Assembly (NCBI RefSeq): GCF_018417595.1
Contig: NZ_CP070982.1
Location: forward strand, 3,826,001-3,890,000
Length of the DNA stretch: 64,000 bases
DNA from: Pseudomonas entomophila
Lineage (GTDB): Bacteria > Pseudomonadota > Gammaproteobacteria > Pseudomonadales > Pseudomonadaceae
Direction: 5' to 3'
Notes under the pieces: model-generated
Told to the model about the DNA's origin: nothing
Databases searched by the model: none
Seen by the model: only the letters and a program-made list of their open reading frames with translations
Part shown: positions 17,100-27,104 of the stretch, one piece after another
Layout: every line of letters begins with the position of its first letter
Numbering within the stretch: the stretch's first letter is position 1
Made by a program: the position numbers and the translations under genes

Positions 17100-18344
17100 A
17101 TGCATCAGGAAAGTATCAGCCACTCCATCGCCATCGTTCACCCGATCACACTTTCCCATGGCCGCAACGCTGAAGTCTGGGACACCGATGGCAAGCGCTA
17201 CATCGACTTCGTCGGCGGCATCGGCGTGCTCAACCTGGGCCATTGCAACCCAGCCGTGGTGGAGGCGATCCAGCAGCAGGCCACGCGCCTGACCCACTAC
17301 GCCTTCAACGCCGCCCCCCATGGCCCCTATCTCGAACTGATGGCACGCCTGAAAGAGTTCGTTCCGGTCAGCTATCCCGCGGCGGGCATGCTCACCAACA
17401 GCGGTGCGGAAGCGGCGGAAAACGCCCTGAAGATGGCCCGCGCGGCCACCGGCAAACGCGCCATCATCGCCTTCGACGGCGGCTTCCACGGCCGCACCCT
17501 GGCCACCCTCAACCTCAACGGCAAGGTCGCGCCCTACAAGCAACGGGTCGGCGAACTGCCCGGCCCGGTCTACCACTTGCCCTTCCCCAGCCCCGACACC
17601 GGAGTCACCTGCGAACAGGCGTTACAGGCCATGGACCGGCTGTTCAGTGTCGAGCTGGCGGTGGAGGACGTGGCAGCGTTCATCTTCGAGCCGGTACAGG
17701 GCGAAGGCGGCTTTCTCGCCCTCGACCCAACCTTTGCCCAAGCCTTGCGACACTTCTGCGACGAGCGCGGGATCCTGGTCATCATCGATGAGATCCAGTC
17801 CGGTTTCGGGCGTACCGGGCAGCGCTTCGCATTCTCGCGGTTGGGAATAGAACCGGACCTGTTGTTGCTCGCCAAGAGCATTGCCGGAGGCATGCCCCTG
17901 GGCGCGGTGCTCGGCCGTCGGGCAATCGTGGACGCGCTGCCCAAGGGCGGCCTGGGTGGCACCTATTCCGGCAACCCGATCGCCTGCGCGGCGGCACTGG
18001 CCAGCCTGGCGCAGATGACGGATGAGCACATCGCCACCTGGGGCGAGCGCCAGGAGCAGGCCATCGTCCACCGCGCAAAGCGCTGGAAGACGGCCTATCC
18101 GTTTATCGGTCGCCTGACAGGCGTGGGCGCCATGCGCGGCATCGAGTTCGTCAACACCGACGGCAGCCCGGCGCCTGCGCTACTGGCCAAGGTGTTGGAG
18201 GCCGCGCGGGACAAAGGCCTGTTACTGATGCCCAGTGGCAAGGCACGGCACATCATCCGCCTGCTGGCCCCGCTGACCATCGAGCCTGAGGTGCTCGAGG
18301 AAGGGCTGGATATCCTCGAGCAGTGCCTCATGGCGCTGAACTGA
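17100..18344 (+). CDS. Class III PLP-dependent aminotransferase (GabT/2-aminoadipate transaminase type)
   Basis: A 414-residue fold-type I aminotransferase. The features are MLTNSGAEAAENALKMARAA (phosphate-binding turn), FDGGFHGRT, VIIDEIQSGFGRTGQRFAF (Asp that contacts the pyridine nitrogen) and LLLLAKSIAGGMPLGAVLGR with the Schiff-base lysine. By sequence it would be labelled 4-aminobutyrate aminotransferase. Its place beside EF-G2 matches KT2440 PP_4108, which from memory was shown to act on 2-aminoadipate in D-lysine breakdown. The substrate is therefore uncertain between GABA, 5-aminovalerate and 2-aminoadipate. The start at the ATG at 17100 has only a weak CAGG upstream. Confidence 0.88.
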   Translation: MHQESISHSIAIVHPITLSHGRNAEVWDTDGKRYIDFVGGIGVLNLGHCNPAVVEAIQQQATRLTHYAFNAAPHGPYLELMARLKEFVPVSYPAAGMLTNSGAEAAENALKMARAATGKRAIIAFDGGFHGRTLATLNLNGKVAPYKQRVGELPGPVYHLPFPSPDTGVTCEQALQAMDRLFSVELAVEDVAAFIFEPVQGEGGFLALDPTFAQALRHFCDERGILVIIDEIQSGFGRTGQRFAFSRLGIEPDLLLLAKSIAGGMPLGAVLGRRAIVDALPKGGLGGTYSGNPIACAAALASLAQMTDEHIATWGERQEQAIVHRAKRWKTAYPFIGRLTGVGAMRGIEFVNTDGSPAPALLAKVLEAARDKGLLLMPSGKARHIIRLLAPLTIEPEVLEEGLDILEQCLMALN

Positions 18345-18347
18345 AAG

Positions 18348-18650
18348 TTACAGGCCCAGCTCTTCGGGAGTGGGCATGTCGCACTCGAAGGCAATCCAGC
18401 CGCCTTCGAGTTCGGCGTGGCCGTTGACGATCAAGCCGTAGTAGGTCAGGCCGTTCTCCAGCGTGACACAGATGTGCGTGGCGCCTTTTTCCGGCGCTGC
18501 GAGCGTACCGACGAAATGCACCTTCTTCAGGACTTCGGTCACCGCCTCGAGGCCCACGCGCATGTTGGTGTTTTCCGAAGCCTCGGTATCGCCCCCACGG
18601 TCTTCGGCGCTGACGGTCACGGTGGCGATGTACGGGTACTTGGTGCTCAA
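18348..18650 (-). CDS. Conserved hypothetical protein, TTG start
   Basis: A 100-residue acidic cytoplasmic protein starting at TTG (18650). GAGGTAA seven bases upstream supports this unusual start. Sequence begins STKYPYIATVTVSAEDRGGD and ends CDMPTPEELGL. No domain is recognised; there are no membrane segments or signal peptide. It converges with the aminotransferase gene with only three bases between stop codons. An internal Met (NMRVGLEAV, about residue 30) is the only ATG alternative and would remove a well-formed beta strand. Confidence 0.72.
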   Translation of the reverse strand: MSTKYPYIATVTVSAEDRGGDTEASENTNMRVGLEAVTEVLKKVHFVGTLAAPEKGATHICVTLENGLTYYGLIVNGHAELEGGWIAFECDMPTPEELGL

Positions 18651-18822
18651 GCGGGATTACCTCGGTTGGAGTGGGTGGTGAAACGGCGCCTAGGGTACGG
18701 CAGCGACACCTCATTGTCTGCATCGACCTGTTCACCGCCATGCCGTCGATGCACATGGCCTCCCCTGCCCCGATCTGTTAGGGTGCCCGCCGATGCACGC
18801 CACACCCACGCGAGGATACCGA

Positions 18823-19251
18823 GTGAGCGCCGAACAACCCCTGATCGCCGACCTGTTCGAGGTCGACAAACGCCTGACCCTCAAGCCCGTCGTGGACTTC
18901 AACAGCTACCTGCGCAATGCCTTCGGCGACGGCCCCTGCCGCTGCCACCGCTGTGTCGAGGGTGGCGGCGATGAAAGCACCTACACACACCGGCACACCT
19001 TCGAACTGGAAGGCCGCACCCTGCACCGGCGCTTCGCCAACACCGCGGGCAGCGACGTCCTGATGGCCCTGAAGAAGGCCTGGCTGTCCTACACCAAGGC
19101 CGAGCTGATCACCGTCGGCGCGCTGGACATGGCCACCCTGAAGGCCTTCACCGAAGCCGCCCTCCACGAACGCCTGCTCGCCCTGCTGCCCGCCAGCGGC
19201 CTGGCGCGAGAAGTCGATGGCCAATGGCAGTTGCAGGTGCTCGCCGACTGA
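18823..19251 (+). CDS. Hypothetical protein with CxCxxC cluster, upstream of fusA2
   Basis: The GTG at 18823 has GAGGAT six bases upstream and is preferred over the ATG at 18793, which has no ribosome-binding site. It gives 142 residues. The sequence has CRCHRC near residue 42 followed by His-Arg-His (THRHTF), a possible zinc-binding arrangement, and a helical C-terminal half. No family recognised. It is on the same strand as the EF-G2 gene, 68 bases upstream, so the two may be co-transcribed, which hints at a translation-related or redox-sensing role; that is inference only. Confidence 0.7.
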   Translation: MSAEQPLIADLFEVDKRLTLKPVVDFNSYLRNAFGDGPCRCHRCVEGGGDESTYTHRHTFELEGRTLHRRFANTAGSDVLMALKKAWLSYTKAELITVGALDMATLKAFTEAALHERLLALLPASGLAREVDGQWQLQVLAD

Positions 19252-19319
19252 CGGTCGCCCCGGCAGGATTCTCCCGCTCTGCTACCTTGGGAGAACCCTC
19301 ACCCACAGGTGATCCGACC

Positions 19320-21431
19320 ATGGCCCGCACGACCCCCATCGAGCTGTACCGCAACATCGGTATCGTTGCCCACGTGGATGCCGGCAAGACCACCACCACC
19401 GAGCGGATCCTGTTCTACACCGGGGTCAACCACAAGATGGGCGAGGTGCACGACGGTGCCGCGACCATGGACTGGATGGCCCAGGAGCAGGAACGCGGCA
19501 TCACCATCACCTCGGCGGCCACCACCGCGTTCTGGCAGGGTTCGACCAAGCAGTTCGCCGACAAGTACCGCTTCAACATCATCGACACCCCCGGCCACGT
19601 CGACTTCACCATCGAGGTGGAGCGCTCGCTGCGCGTGCTAGATGGCGCGGTGGTGGTGTTCAGCGGTGCCGACGGCGTCGAACCGCAATCCGAGACCGTG
19701 TGGCGCCAGGCCAACAAGTACCATGTGCCGCGCCTGGCCTACATCAACAAGATGGACCGCCAGGGCGCGGACTTCCTGCGTGTGGTCAAGCAGATCGACA
19801 AGCGCCTGGGGCACCACCCCGTCCCCATTCAACTGGCCATTGGCGCCGAGGAGAACTTCATCGGCCAGATCGACCTGGTGAAGATGAAAGCCATCTACTG
19901 GAACGACGCCGACCAGGGCACCACCTATCGCGAAGAAGAGATTCCAGCCGAACTCAAGGCACTGGCCGATGAATGGCGCGCGCACATGATCGAAGCGGCG
20001 GCCGAAGCCAACGACGAGCTGACCATGAAATTTCTCGACGGCGAGGAACTGACCATCGACGAAATCAAGGCAGCCCTGCGCCAGCGCACCATCGCCAATG
20101 AAATCGTCCCCACCATTCTCGGCTCGTCATTCAAGAACAAGGGCGTGCCGCTGATGCTCGACGCGGTGATCGACTACCTCCCCGCCCCCTCCGAAATCCC
20201 GGCGATCAAGGGCACCGACCCGGACCACGAAGACAAGCACCTGGAGCGCCACGCCGACGACAAAGAGCCGTTCTCGGCCCTGGCCTTCAAGATCGCCACC
20301 GACCCGTTCGTCGGTACCCTCACCTTCGCCCGCGTGTATTCCGGCGTGCTCAGCTCCGGCAACGCGGTGCTCAACTCGGTCAAAGGCAAGAAGGAGCGCA
20401 TCGGCCGCATGGTGCAGATGCACGCCAACCAGCGCGCCGAGATCAAGGACGTGTGCGCCGGCGACATCGCCGCGCTGATCGGCATGAAGGACGTCACCAC
20501 CGGCGACACCCTGTGCGACATCGACAAACCGATCATCCTCGAACGCATGGACTTCCCCGACCCGGTGATCTCGGTGGCCGTGGAACCAAAGACCAAGGGC
20601 GACCAGGAGAAGATGGGCATCGCCTTGAGCAAGCTGGCCCAGGAAGACCCATCGTTCCGGGTCAAAACCGACGAAGAGACCGGCCAGACCATCATCTCGG
20701 GCATGGGCGAGCTGCACCTGGACATCATCGTCGACCGCATGCGCCGCGAATTCAACGTCGAGGCCAACATCGGCAAGCCCCAGGTGGCCTACCGCGAGAA
20801 GATCCGCAACACCTGCGAGATCGAGGGGCGCTTCGTACGCCAGTCGGGCGGTCGCGGCCAGTACGGCCATTGCTGGATCCGTTTCGCCCCGGGCGACGAA
20901 GGCAAGGAAGGGCTGGAGTTCATCAACGAGATCGTCGGTGGCGTGGTCCCCCGCGAATACATCCCGGCCATCCAGAAAGGCATCGAGGAGCAGATGAAGA
21001 ACGGCGTGCTCGCCGGTTATCCGCTGATCAACCTCAAGGCAGCGGTATACGACGGTTCGTACCACGACGTCGACTCCAACGAGATGGCCTACAAGATCGC
21101 CGCCTCGATGGCCACCAAGCAACTGTCGCAGAAGGGCGGCGCGGTGCTGCTGGAGCCGGTGATGAAGGTCGAGGTGGTGACGCCCGAGGAGTATCAGGGC
21201 GACATCATGGGCGACCTGAGTCGGCGCCGGGGGATGATCCAGGATGGCGACGAGACGCCGGCCGGCAAGGTGATCCGCGCCGAAGTGCCGCTGGGCGAGA
21301 TGTTCGGCTACGCCACCTCGATGCGCTCGATGACCCAGGGGCGGGCCAGCTACACGATGGAGTTCACCCGCTATGCCGAGGCACCGGCGAGCATTGCCGA
21401 TGCCATCGTCAAGAAGAACCGCGGGGAATAG
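19320..21431 (+). CDS. fusB: Elongation factor G 2
   Basis: A 703-residue translational GTPase. P-loop [19 protein letters not shown], switch [20 protein letters not shown] and NKMDR define the G domain. Domains II-V follow, with the domain IV region [20 protein letters not shown] and domain V ending in [16 protein letters not shown] drives ribosomal translocation and, with RRF, ribosome recycling. The start at 19320 is preceded by AGGTGA; the longer frame upstream lacks support. The main fusA is expected in the str operon, so this is the second copy known in pseudomonads (fusB/fusA2). Whether it specialises in translocation or recycling cannot be told from sequence. Confidence 0.93.
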   Translation: MARTTPIELYRNIGIVAHVDAGKTTTTERILFYTGVNHKMGEVHDGAATMDWMAQEQERGITITSAATTAFWQGSTKQFADKYRFNIIDTPGHVDFTIEVERSLRVLDGAVVVFSGADGVEPQSETVWRQANKYHVPRLAYINKMDRQGADFLRVVKQIDKRLGHHPVPIQLAIGAEENFIGQIDLVKMKAIYWNDADQGTTYREEEIPAELKALADEWRAHMIEAAAEANDELTMKFLDGEELTIDEIKAALRQRTIANEIVPTILGSSFKNKGVPLMLDAVIDYLPAPSEIPAIKGTDPDHEDKHLERHADDKEPFSALAFKIATDPFVGTLTFARVYSGVLSSGNAVLNSVKGKKERIGRMVQMHANQRAEIKDVCAGDIAALIGMKDVTTGDTLCDIDKPIILERMDFPDPVISVAVEPKTKGDQEKMGIALSKLAQEDPSFRVKTDEETGQTIISGMGELHLDIIVDRMRREFNVEANIGKPQVAYREKIRNTCEIEGRFVRQSGGRGQYGHCWIRFAPGDEGKEGLEFINEIVGGVVPREYIPAIQKGIEEQMKNGVLAGYPLINLKAAVYDGSYHDVDSNEMAYKIAASMATKQLSQKGGAVLLEPVMKVEVVTPEEYQGDIMGDLSRRRGMIQDGDETPAGKVIRAEVPLGEMFGYATSMRSMTQGRASYTMEFTRYAEAPASIADAIVKKNRGE

Positions 21432-21434
21432 CGC

Positions 21435-21510
21435 GGCCCTATCGCGGCTGAAGCCGCTCCTACAGGGATCGCGTACCCCCTGTAGGAGCGGCTTCAGCCG
21501 CGATAAGGCC
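21435..21510. repeat. REP pair between convergent fusA2 and sulP
   Basis: CTATCGCGGCTGAAGCCGCT...CTACAGG and CCTGTAG...AGCGGCTTCAGCCGCGATAA form near-perfect inverted arms of about 30 bases around a short spacer. Stops of both convergent genes lie within 15 bases of the element, so it is well placed as a bidirectional terminator. Confidence 0.92.
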
Positions 21511-21520
21511 GCCACAATGG

Positions 21521-22963
21521 TCAGTGCTGCTCGCCAGCCCGCTTGAGCAGTTTCTTGCAGCGCTCCGACACGTGCACCACCCGCAGCTGCTTGCCCGCTC
21601 TGGCATAACGCTCACGCAAGGTCTGCAACGCCGCAATCGCCGAATAATCGACAAAGCTCAAATGCTGGCAATCCAGGGTGACCTTGGCCGGATCGTTGGC
21701 CGGGTCGAACTGGTTCAGGAACGGCGTGGTCGAGGCAAAGAACAGCGTGCCGTGCACCTGATAACGCTTGCCGCCCTCGCCATCGTCATGGCTGTCGGCA
21801 TACAGCTCCCGCGCATGCTGCCAGGCGAAATTGATCGCGGCGATGACGATACCGAACATGACCGCCATGGCCAGGTCGGTGAGCACCGTGACCACAGTCA
21901 CCGCGATGATCGCCAGCACATCGCTCACCGGCACCTTGTTCAGCACCCGCAAGGAGGCCCAGGCGAAGGTCTGCTGGGCGACCACGAACATCACCCCCAC
22001 CAGTGCCGCCAGCGGAATACGCTCGATCAGCGGCGACAGGAACAGCACGAACAGCAGGATCATCACCCCAGCCACCACGCCAGAAAGCCGCCCACGCCCA
22101 TTGGAGCTGAGATTGATCACGGTCTGACCGATCATCGCGCAGCCGCCCATGCCACCACACAAGCCCGAGACCATGTTGGCCGCGCCCAGTGCCACGCATT
22201 CGCGGTCCGGGTAGCCACGGCTCTCGGTGATCTCGTCGGTGAGGTTGAGGGTCAGCAGGGTTTCCAGCAGACCGACCATGGCCATCAGGAATGCATAGGG
22301 GGCGATGATCTTCAGCGTCTCGAGGTTCCAGGGCACCTCCGGCAGGGCCAGTTGCGGCAGCCCCCCGGCGATATGCGCCATGTCACCCAGGGTGCGTGTC
22401 GGCAGGCCGAGCAGATACACAAGCAGGCCGACACCAAGGATCGCCACCAGCGCGGGCGGCACGGCGCGGGTCAGCTTCGGCAGCACGTAGACCACCAGCA
22501 TGGTCAAGGCCACCAGGCCGATCATCAGATACAGCGGCGTGCCGCTGAGCCAGTGCTCGCCCTCCTTGAAGTGCTCCAGCTGCGCCAGGGCGATGACGAT
22601 GGCCAGGCCGTTGACGAAGCCGAGCATCACCGGGTACGGCACCAGCCGCACCAGCTTGCCCAGGCGCAGCGCGCCGAACAGGATCATCACCACCCCGCCG
22701 AGCAACACCGTGGCCAACAGGTACTGGGCACCGTGCTGCACCACCAGGGCGACGATGACCACGGCCATGGAGCCGGCGGCGCCGGAGATCATGCCCGGGC
22801 GGCCGCCGAACAGCGCGGTCAGGGTGCAGATGATGAAGGCGCCGTACAGGCCCATCAGCGGGTTGAGGTGGGCCACCAGGGCGAAGGCGATGCACTCGGG
22901 CACCAGGGCGAAGGAGGTGGTGAGGCCAGCGAGCAGGTCGGCGCGTAGACGAGCAGGTTTCAT
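21521..22963 (-). CDS. SulP-family anion transporter with STAS domain
   Basis: The start at 22963 (CAGGA six bases upstream) gives 480 residues. Residues 1-370 hold about 12 membrane segments with the SulP features LVPECIAFALVAHLNPLMGL and AAGSMAVVI. Residues 385-480 form the cytoplasmic STAS domain (KVTLDCQHLSFVDYSAIAAL). The family moves sulfate, bicarbonate, dicarboxylates or other anions, and the exact substrate cannot be read from sequence. GMGGCAMIGQTVINLSSNGR is the conserved loop. It lies alone between REP elements and is convergent with EF-G2. Confidence 0.9.
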   Translation of the reverse strand: MKPARLRADLLAGLTTSFALVPECIAFALVAHLNPLMGLYGAFIICTLTALFGGRPGMISGAAGSMAVVIVALVVQHGAQYLLATVLLGGVVMILFGALRLGKLVRLVPYPVMLGFVNGLAIVIALAQLEHFKEGEHWLSGTPLYLMIGLVALTMLVVYVLPKLTRAVPPALVAILGVGLLVYLLGLPTRTLGDMAHIAGGLPQLALPEVPWNLETLKIIAPYAFLMAMVGLLETLLTLNLTDEITESRGYPDRECVALGAANMVSGLCGGMGGCAMIGQTVINLSSNGRGRLSGVVAGVMILLFVLFLSPLIERIPLAALVGVMFVVAQQTFAWASLRVLNKVPVSDVLAIIAVTVVTVLTDLAMAVMFGIVIAAINFAWQHARELYADSHDDGEGGKRYQVHGTLFFASTTPFLNQFDPANDPAKVTLDCQHLSFVDYSAIAALQTLRERYARAGKQLRVVHVSERCKKLLKRAGEQH

Positions 22964-23042
22964 GGGGGTCCTGATCAGGAGGCGAAGGCAAAACACTTTC
23001 TTTGTGGGAGATTGCCCGCCCTTCGGGCTGCGCTGGGGTCCT

Positions 23043-23116
23043 CTGTAGAAGCGGCTTTAGCCGCGATACAGGCAACCCGCTTCGCGGGTGATCGCGGCTA
23101 AAGCCGCTCCTACAGG
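23043..23116. repeat. REP pair upstream of the secretin-domain gene
   Basis: GTAGAAGCGGCTTTAGCCGCGAT at about 23045 faces ATCGCGGCTAAAGCCGCTCCTACAGG. This is the GCTTTAGC variant. It lies in the 324-base gap between the start of the minus-strand sulP gene and the next plus-strand gene. The rest of the gap shows no gene and must contain both promoters. Confidence 0.88.
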
Positions 23117-23287
23117 GGGCGCGCCAAATCAATGGGCGGGCGAGACTGAAATTCGAGGGCCGATGTTACGGAATTTGCCTCGCGCCAGCCAGCAACCACC
23201 CCACACTTTCATGTGCCTGTGATCCAGGCCCGGCAAGATGCCGACAAATTTGCCATCATGTTCATTCCACCCGCGGAGATCATGGAC

Positions 23288-24022
23288 ATGCCGCTACGCC
23301 CCCTCATCGCCTCCCTGCTGCTGGCCGCCAGCCTCACCGCCCAGGCCGCCACCGAGGTCATCCCCCTGCAACACCGCGGCAGCGCCGAACTGCTGCCCGC
23401 CGCCCAGTCCTTCCTGGGCAAGGATGGCACCGTCAGCACCTTCGAGGACAAACTGATCGTCACCGCGTCTCCCGAGCGCATCGGCGACCTGCGCAGCCTG
23501 CTGCAACAGCTCGATACCGCGCCCAGGCGCCTGCTGATCAGCGTCGACAACAACGACAGCAACTTCCAGGACAACCACGGCAACGCGCGGGTCATCCAGT
23601 ACGGCACCGCCAACCGCGAAGGCGGCATGCAACAGGTGCAGGCCAGCGAGGGGCAACCGGCGCTGATCCAGGTTGGCCAGAGCGTCCCGATCACCAGCAC
23701 CGCCACCGACGGCTACGGGCGCCTGCAGAGCAACACCGAGTACCGCAACGTCACCCAGGGCTTCTATGTCACGCCACGCCTGAGCGGCGACACCGTGCGC
23801 CTGCAGATCAGCACCAACAACGACCGCATGAGCCAGGAGCGCCCCGATGTAGTGAAGGTGCAAAGCACCGACACGACCGTCACCGGCAAGCTCGGCGAGT
23901 GGATCACCCTGGCCGGATACAACCAGCAGAGCCAGGCCGATATCAGTGCGTCAAGCCGCACTTATAGCACCCAGCGCGGTGAAAACATGACTTTACGTGT
24001 CAAAGTCGACCTTCTCGACTGA
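23288..24022 (+). CDS. Periplasmic protein with secretin N-domain (NolW/STN-like)
   Basis: The ATG at 23288 has GCGGAG upstream; an ATG six bases earlier is too close to it. The product is 244 residues with signal peptide MPLRPLIASLLLAASLTAQA. Residues 25-85 resemble the short secretin domain (EVIPLQHRGSAELLPAAQSF...LIVTASPERIGDLRSLLQQLD). The rest resembles the start of a secretin core (GQSVPITS, TEYRNVTQGFYVTPRLSGDTVRLQI) without the C-terminal membrane-crossing beta region. It is therefore a short secretin-like protein, not a full channel. No pilus or secretion genes lie nearby. Role unknown. Confidence 0.8.
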   Translation: MPLRPLIASLLLAASLTAQAATEVIPLQHRGSAELLPAAQSFLGKDGTVSTFEDKLIVTASPERIGDLRSLLQQLDTAPRRLLISVDNNDSNFQDNHGNARVIQYGTANREGGMQQVQASEGQPALIQVGQSVPITSTATDGYGRLQSNTEYRNVTQGFYVTPRLSGDTVRLQISTNNDRMSQERPDVVKVQSTDTTVTGKLGEWITLAGYNQQSQADISASSRTYSTQRGENMTLRVKVDLLD

Positions 24023-24032
24023 ATCCAGGCAA

Positions 24033-24059
24033 TTCAAGGCCTCGACCAAAGGCCTTGAA
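24033..24059 (+). terminator. Candidate hairpin after the secretin-domain gene
   Basis: TTCAAGGCC and GGCCTTGAA form nine perfect pairs around a nine-base loop, starting ten bases past the stop. No T-run follows, so it may be a stabilising hairpin or a weak terminator. Confidence 0.5.
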
Positions 24060-24518
24060 ACTGACCGTAGAGTCGCATTAGACCAAAGATGTAGTAAGCA
24101 GAAAAAAGCACTACAAAACATTTGACAGGCTCTTTTTGGCAAAGGCATGATGGCCTCGCTCCCGCTAATCAGAGGCCCTGGCAAGGGTCTTCGGAGCGCA
24201 CTCCCCACCACCCGTGGAGGCGCTTCGTGTCCATACGGCCCATAAGGCGGTTCGACGGGATTGCGACTGCAACGAAGAAGTTGTCCCGAGGGACGGAAGC
24301 GCATCACCGCAGTTCTGGCAATCGCGTCGCACCGCAGCAAGGCAACCACGAGCCGACCTGCAGGGCACACCTTCGCCTGGCCTGCACACCCTTCCCCTTC
24401 GCACCTCCTCCGTTCGCCGCCGCACTCCCCCGGACAGGACAGCCGCCAGGCCCTCTGACCCGCGTATCCGAGCATCAGCACAATTACACTCAAGATCGAT
24501 GCGACGAGGTTTATTTCC
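24060..24518. promoter_or_regulatory. Long upstream region of aceA
   Basis: About 460 bases precede isocitrate lyase. TTGACA at 24122-24127 matches a -35 element, but no good -10 follows at 16-18 bases. The region from about 24140 to 24480 is GC-rich and contains no gene-like frame with a ribosome-binding site. A long 5' leader or binding sites for glyoxylate-shunt regulators are possible. Nothing specific was recognised. Confidence 0.4.
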
Positions 24519-25844
<1,326 letters not shown>

Positions 25845-25864
25845 GTGCGTTGAGCTGAACAGGA

Positions 25865-25897
25865 AGCCCAGGTTCCGCGAGGAGCCTGGGCTTTTTT
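25865..25897 (+). terminator. Rho-independent terminator of aceA
   Basis: AGCCCAGG pairs with CCTGGGCT (eight perfect pairs, 12-base loop), followed immediately by TTTTT. It lies 20 bases past the aceA stop. Confidence 0.92.
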
Positions 25898-25907
25898 CTG
25901 CCACACA

Positions 25908-25994
25908 CTGTAGGAGCGGCTTTAGCCGCGATGCAGGCAACGCGGTTCCGACACCGGCTTCGCGGGTGATCGCGGCTGAAGCCGCCCCTACAGG
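25908..25994. repeat. REP pair after aceA terminator
   Basis: CTGTAGGAGCGGCTTTAGCC at 25908 and the facing GCGGCTGAAGCCGCCCCTAC ending at 25991 combine one GCTTTAGC and one GCTTCAGC half. A small CGCGG/GGCTTCGCGGG spacer lies between them. Confidence 0.88.
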
Positions 25995-26061
25995 CATCGC
26001 GTCGCCAGCAAATCCCCAGATCAGGTCTAAGCTTGTGGCTACCCCATAGCAAGGACTGCCC

Positions 26062-26724
26062 ATGCCCCGCCCTGGCCACCTGCTCCTCATCGCCGTCGCA
26101 GCCGCCGCCTGCTACCTATATGCACTGGCGATTGACAACGCCCTGCTCGGCCTGCTGGTCAAACCCATTCCCGTGCTGGCCCTGATTGCCTGGCTGAGCA
26201 CCACACCCGCCACGCCCTACCGCCGCTGGATCATGCTCGGCCTGGGCTTCTCGGTGCTGGGTGACATCCTGCTGGCCATCCCGCGCGACCTGTTCGTGTT
26301 CGGCCTGGCCGCGTTTCTCTGCGCCCACCTGGCCTACCTGCGCGGCTACTGCATTCTCGCGCTGCGCCCACACTACCCGGCCCTGGCCTTCGCCCTGTTG
26401 GTCGGTGGCTCGCTGTTCAGCCTGCTCGCCAGCCACGGCCTCGGCCCGCTGCTCATACCGGTGGCGTTCTACGCCCTGGCCATCGGCGCCATGCTCTGGC
26501 GCGCGCTCGCCTGCGGCGGCCTGGCCGCGCTGGGCGCCTGCGCCTTCGTTTTCTCCGACAGCCTGATCGGCATCGACCGCTTCGTCAGCCCGTTCGCCGC
26601 CGCCGAGTACCTGATCATCCTCTGCTACTGGCTCGGCCAGTGGCTGATCGCCGCTTCGGTCATTCGCCACTCAACTGCACAAGTATTGACCCAGAGCGGT
26701 GCGAGCCGCCTTGGAAGCTGCTAG
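26062..26724 (+). CDS. YhhN family (TMEM86-like) integral membrane protein, putative lysoplasmalogenase
   Basis: A 220-residue protein with seven to eight membrane helices. KPIPVLALIAWL near residue 31, GLGFSVLGDILLAIPRDLFVFGLAAFLCAHLAYL (Asp pair in the membrane) and AFVFSDSLIGIDRF are the YhhN signatures; the buried aspartates are thought catalytic. Mammalian TMEM86B hydrolyses the vinyl ether bond of lysoplasmalogens; the bacterial substrate is not settled. AAGGA precedes the ATG. The last 15 residues (from about HSTAQVLTQSG) run into distinctly AT-richer DNA and look unlike the rest, so the native C terminus may have been changed at this junction. Confidence 0.82.
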   Translation: MPRPGHLLLIAVAAAACYLYALAIDNALLGLLVKPIPVLALIAWLSTTPATPYRRWIMLGLGFSVLGDILLAIPRDLFVFGLAAFLCAHLAYLRGYCILALRPHYPALAFALLVGGSLFSLLASHGLGPLLIPVAFYALAIGAMLWRALACGGLAALGACAFVFSDSLIGIDRFVSPFAAAEYLIILCYWLGQWLIAASVIRHSTAQVLTQSGASRLGSC

Positions 26725-27104
26725 AACGAGAGTTTTTCGCATTTGCAAGTGGGCAGATTGCCCAAGGAACTTTACAAGACGCAGAAACGCTAAAAGATTA
26801 CAGCTCAAGTCAAATGATATTAATTATCATTACACAACTAGACGGTCGTTACGCGAGGCAAGAAACATAATTAACAAAACCGTGCGCAATGCCCGAAAAT
26901 CAGGGGTTTCAGCCAGTTACGAAGGTTTTTTGTTCTTAAACCTACGAATAAATTTGCAACGGAAATTTTACTTGCACTGGGTTTACCCATAAAATCAGCG
27001 CGATTGATTCAGCTGCGACATTTGGTCACTGCGTCTGCGACACCACGTCGCCGCTCTACTTATTTCAGACTGCAGAGCTGGGTCTCTGTATAAGGATTTC
27101 AAGC
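26725..27104. promoter_or_regulatory. AT-rich upstream region of the nuo operon
   Basis: This 380-base gap is much AT-richer than the surrounding coding DNA, notably 26790-26960. It must carry the main nuo promoter. Short open frames in it have no ribosome-binding site or domain and are rejected as genes. A 19-base palindrome lies at 26813-26831. No complete -35/-10 pair could be assigned with confidence. Confidence 0.55.
26813..26831. promoter_or_regulatory. Palindrome resembling a Fur box
   Basis: AATGATA-TTAAT-TATCATT is a perfect 7-base inverted repeat with a 5-base centre. By hand it agrees with the 19-base Fur consensus at 12 positions. It lies about 270 bases upstream of nuoA and about 90 bases past the YhhN gene. 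Confidence 0.4.

Noticed and set aside
19224..19319. N-terminal extension of EF-G2
   Set aside because: The extension overlaps the upstream gene's end and family members begin at [12 protein letters not shown] sequence with AGGTGA upstream.
26640..26992. Two overlapping short frames between the YhhN gene and nuoA
   Set aside because: No ribosome-binding site, no recognisable domain, and in AT-rich DNA likely to be promoter.
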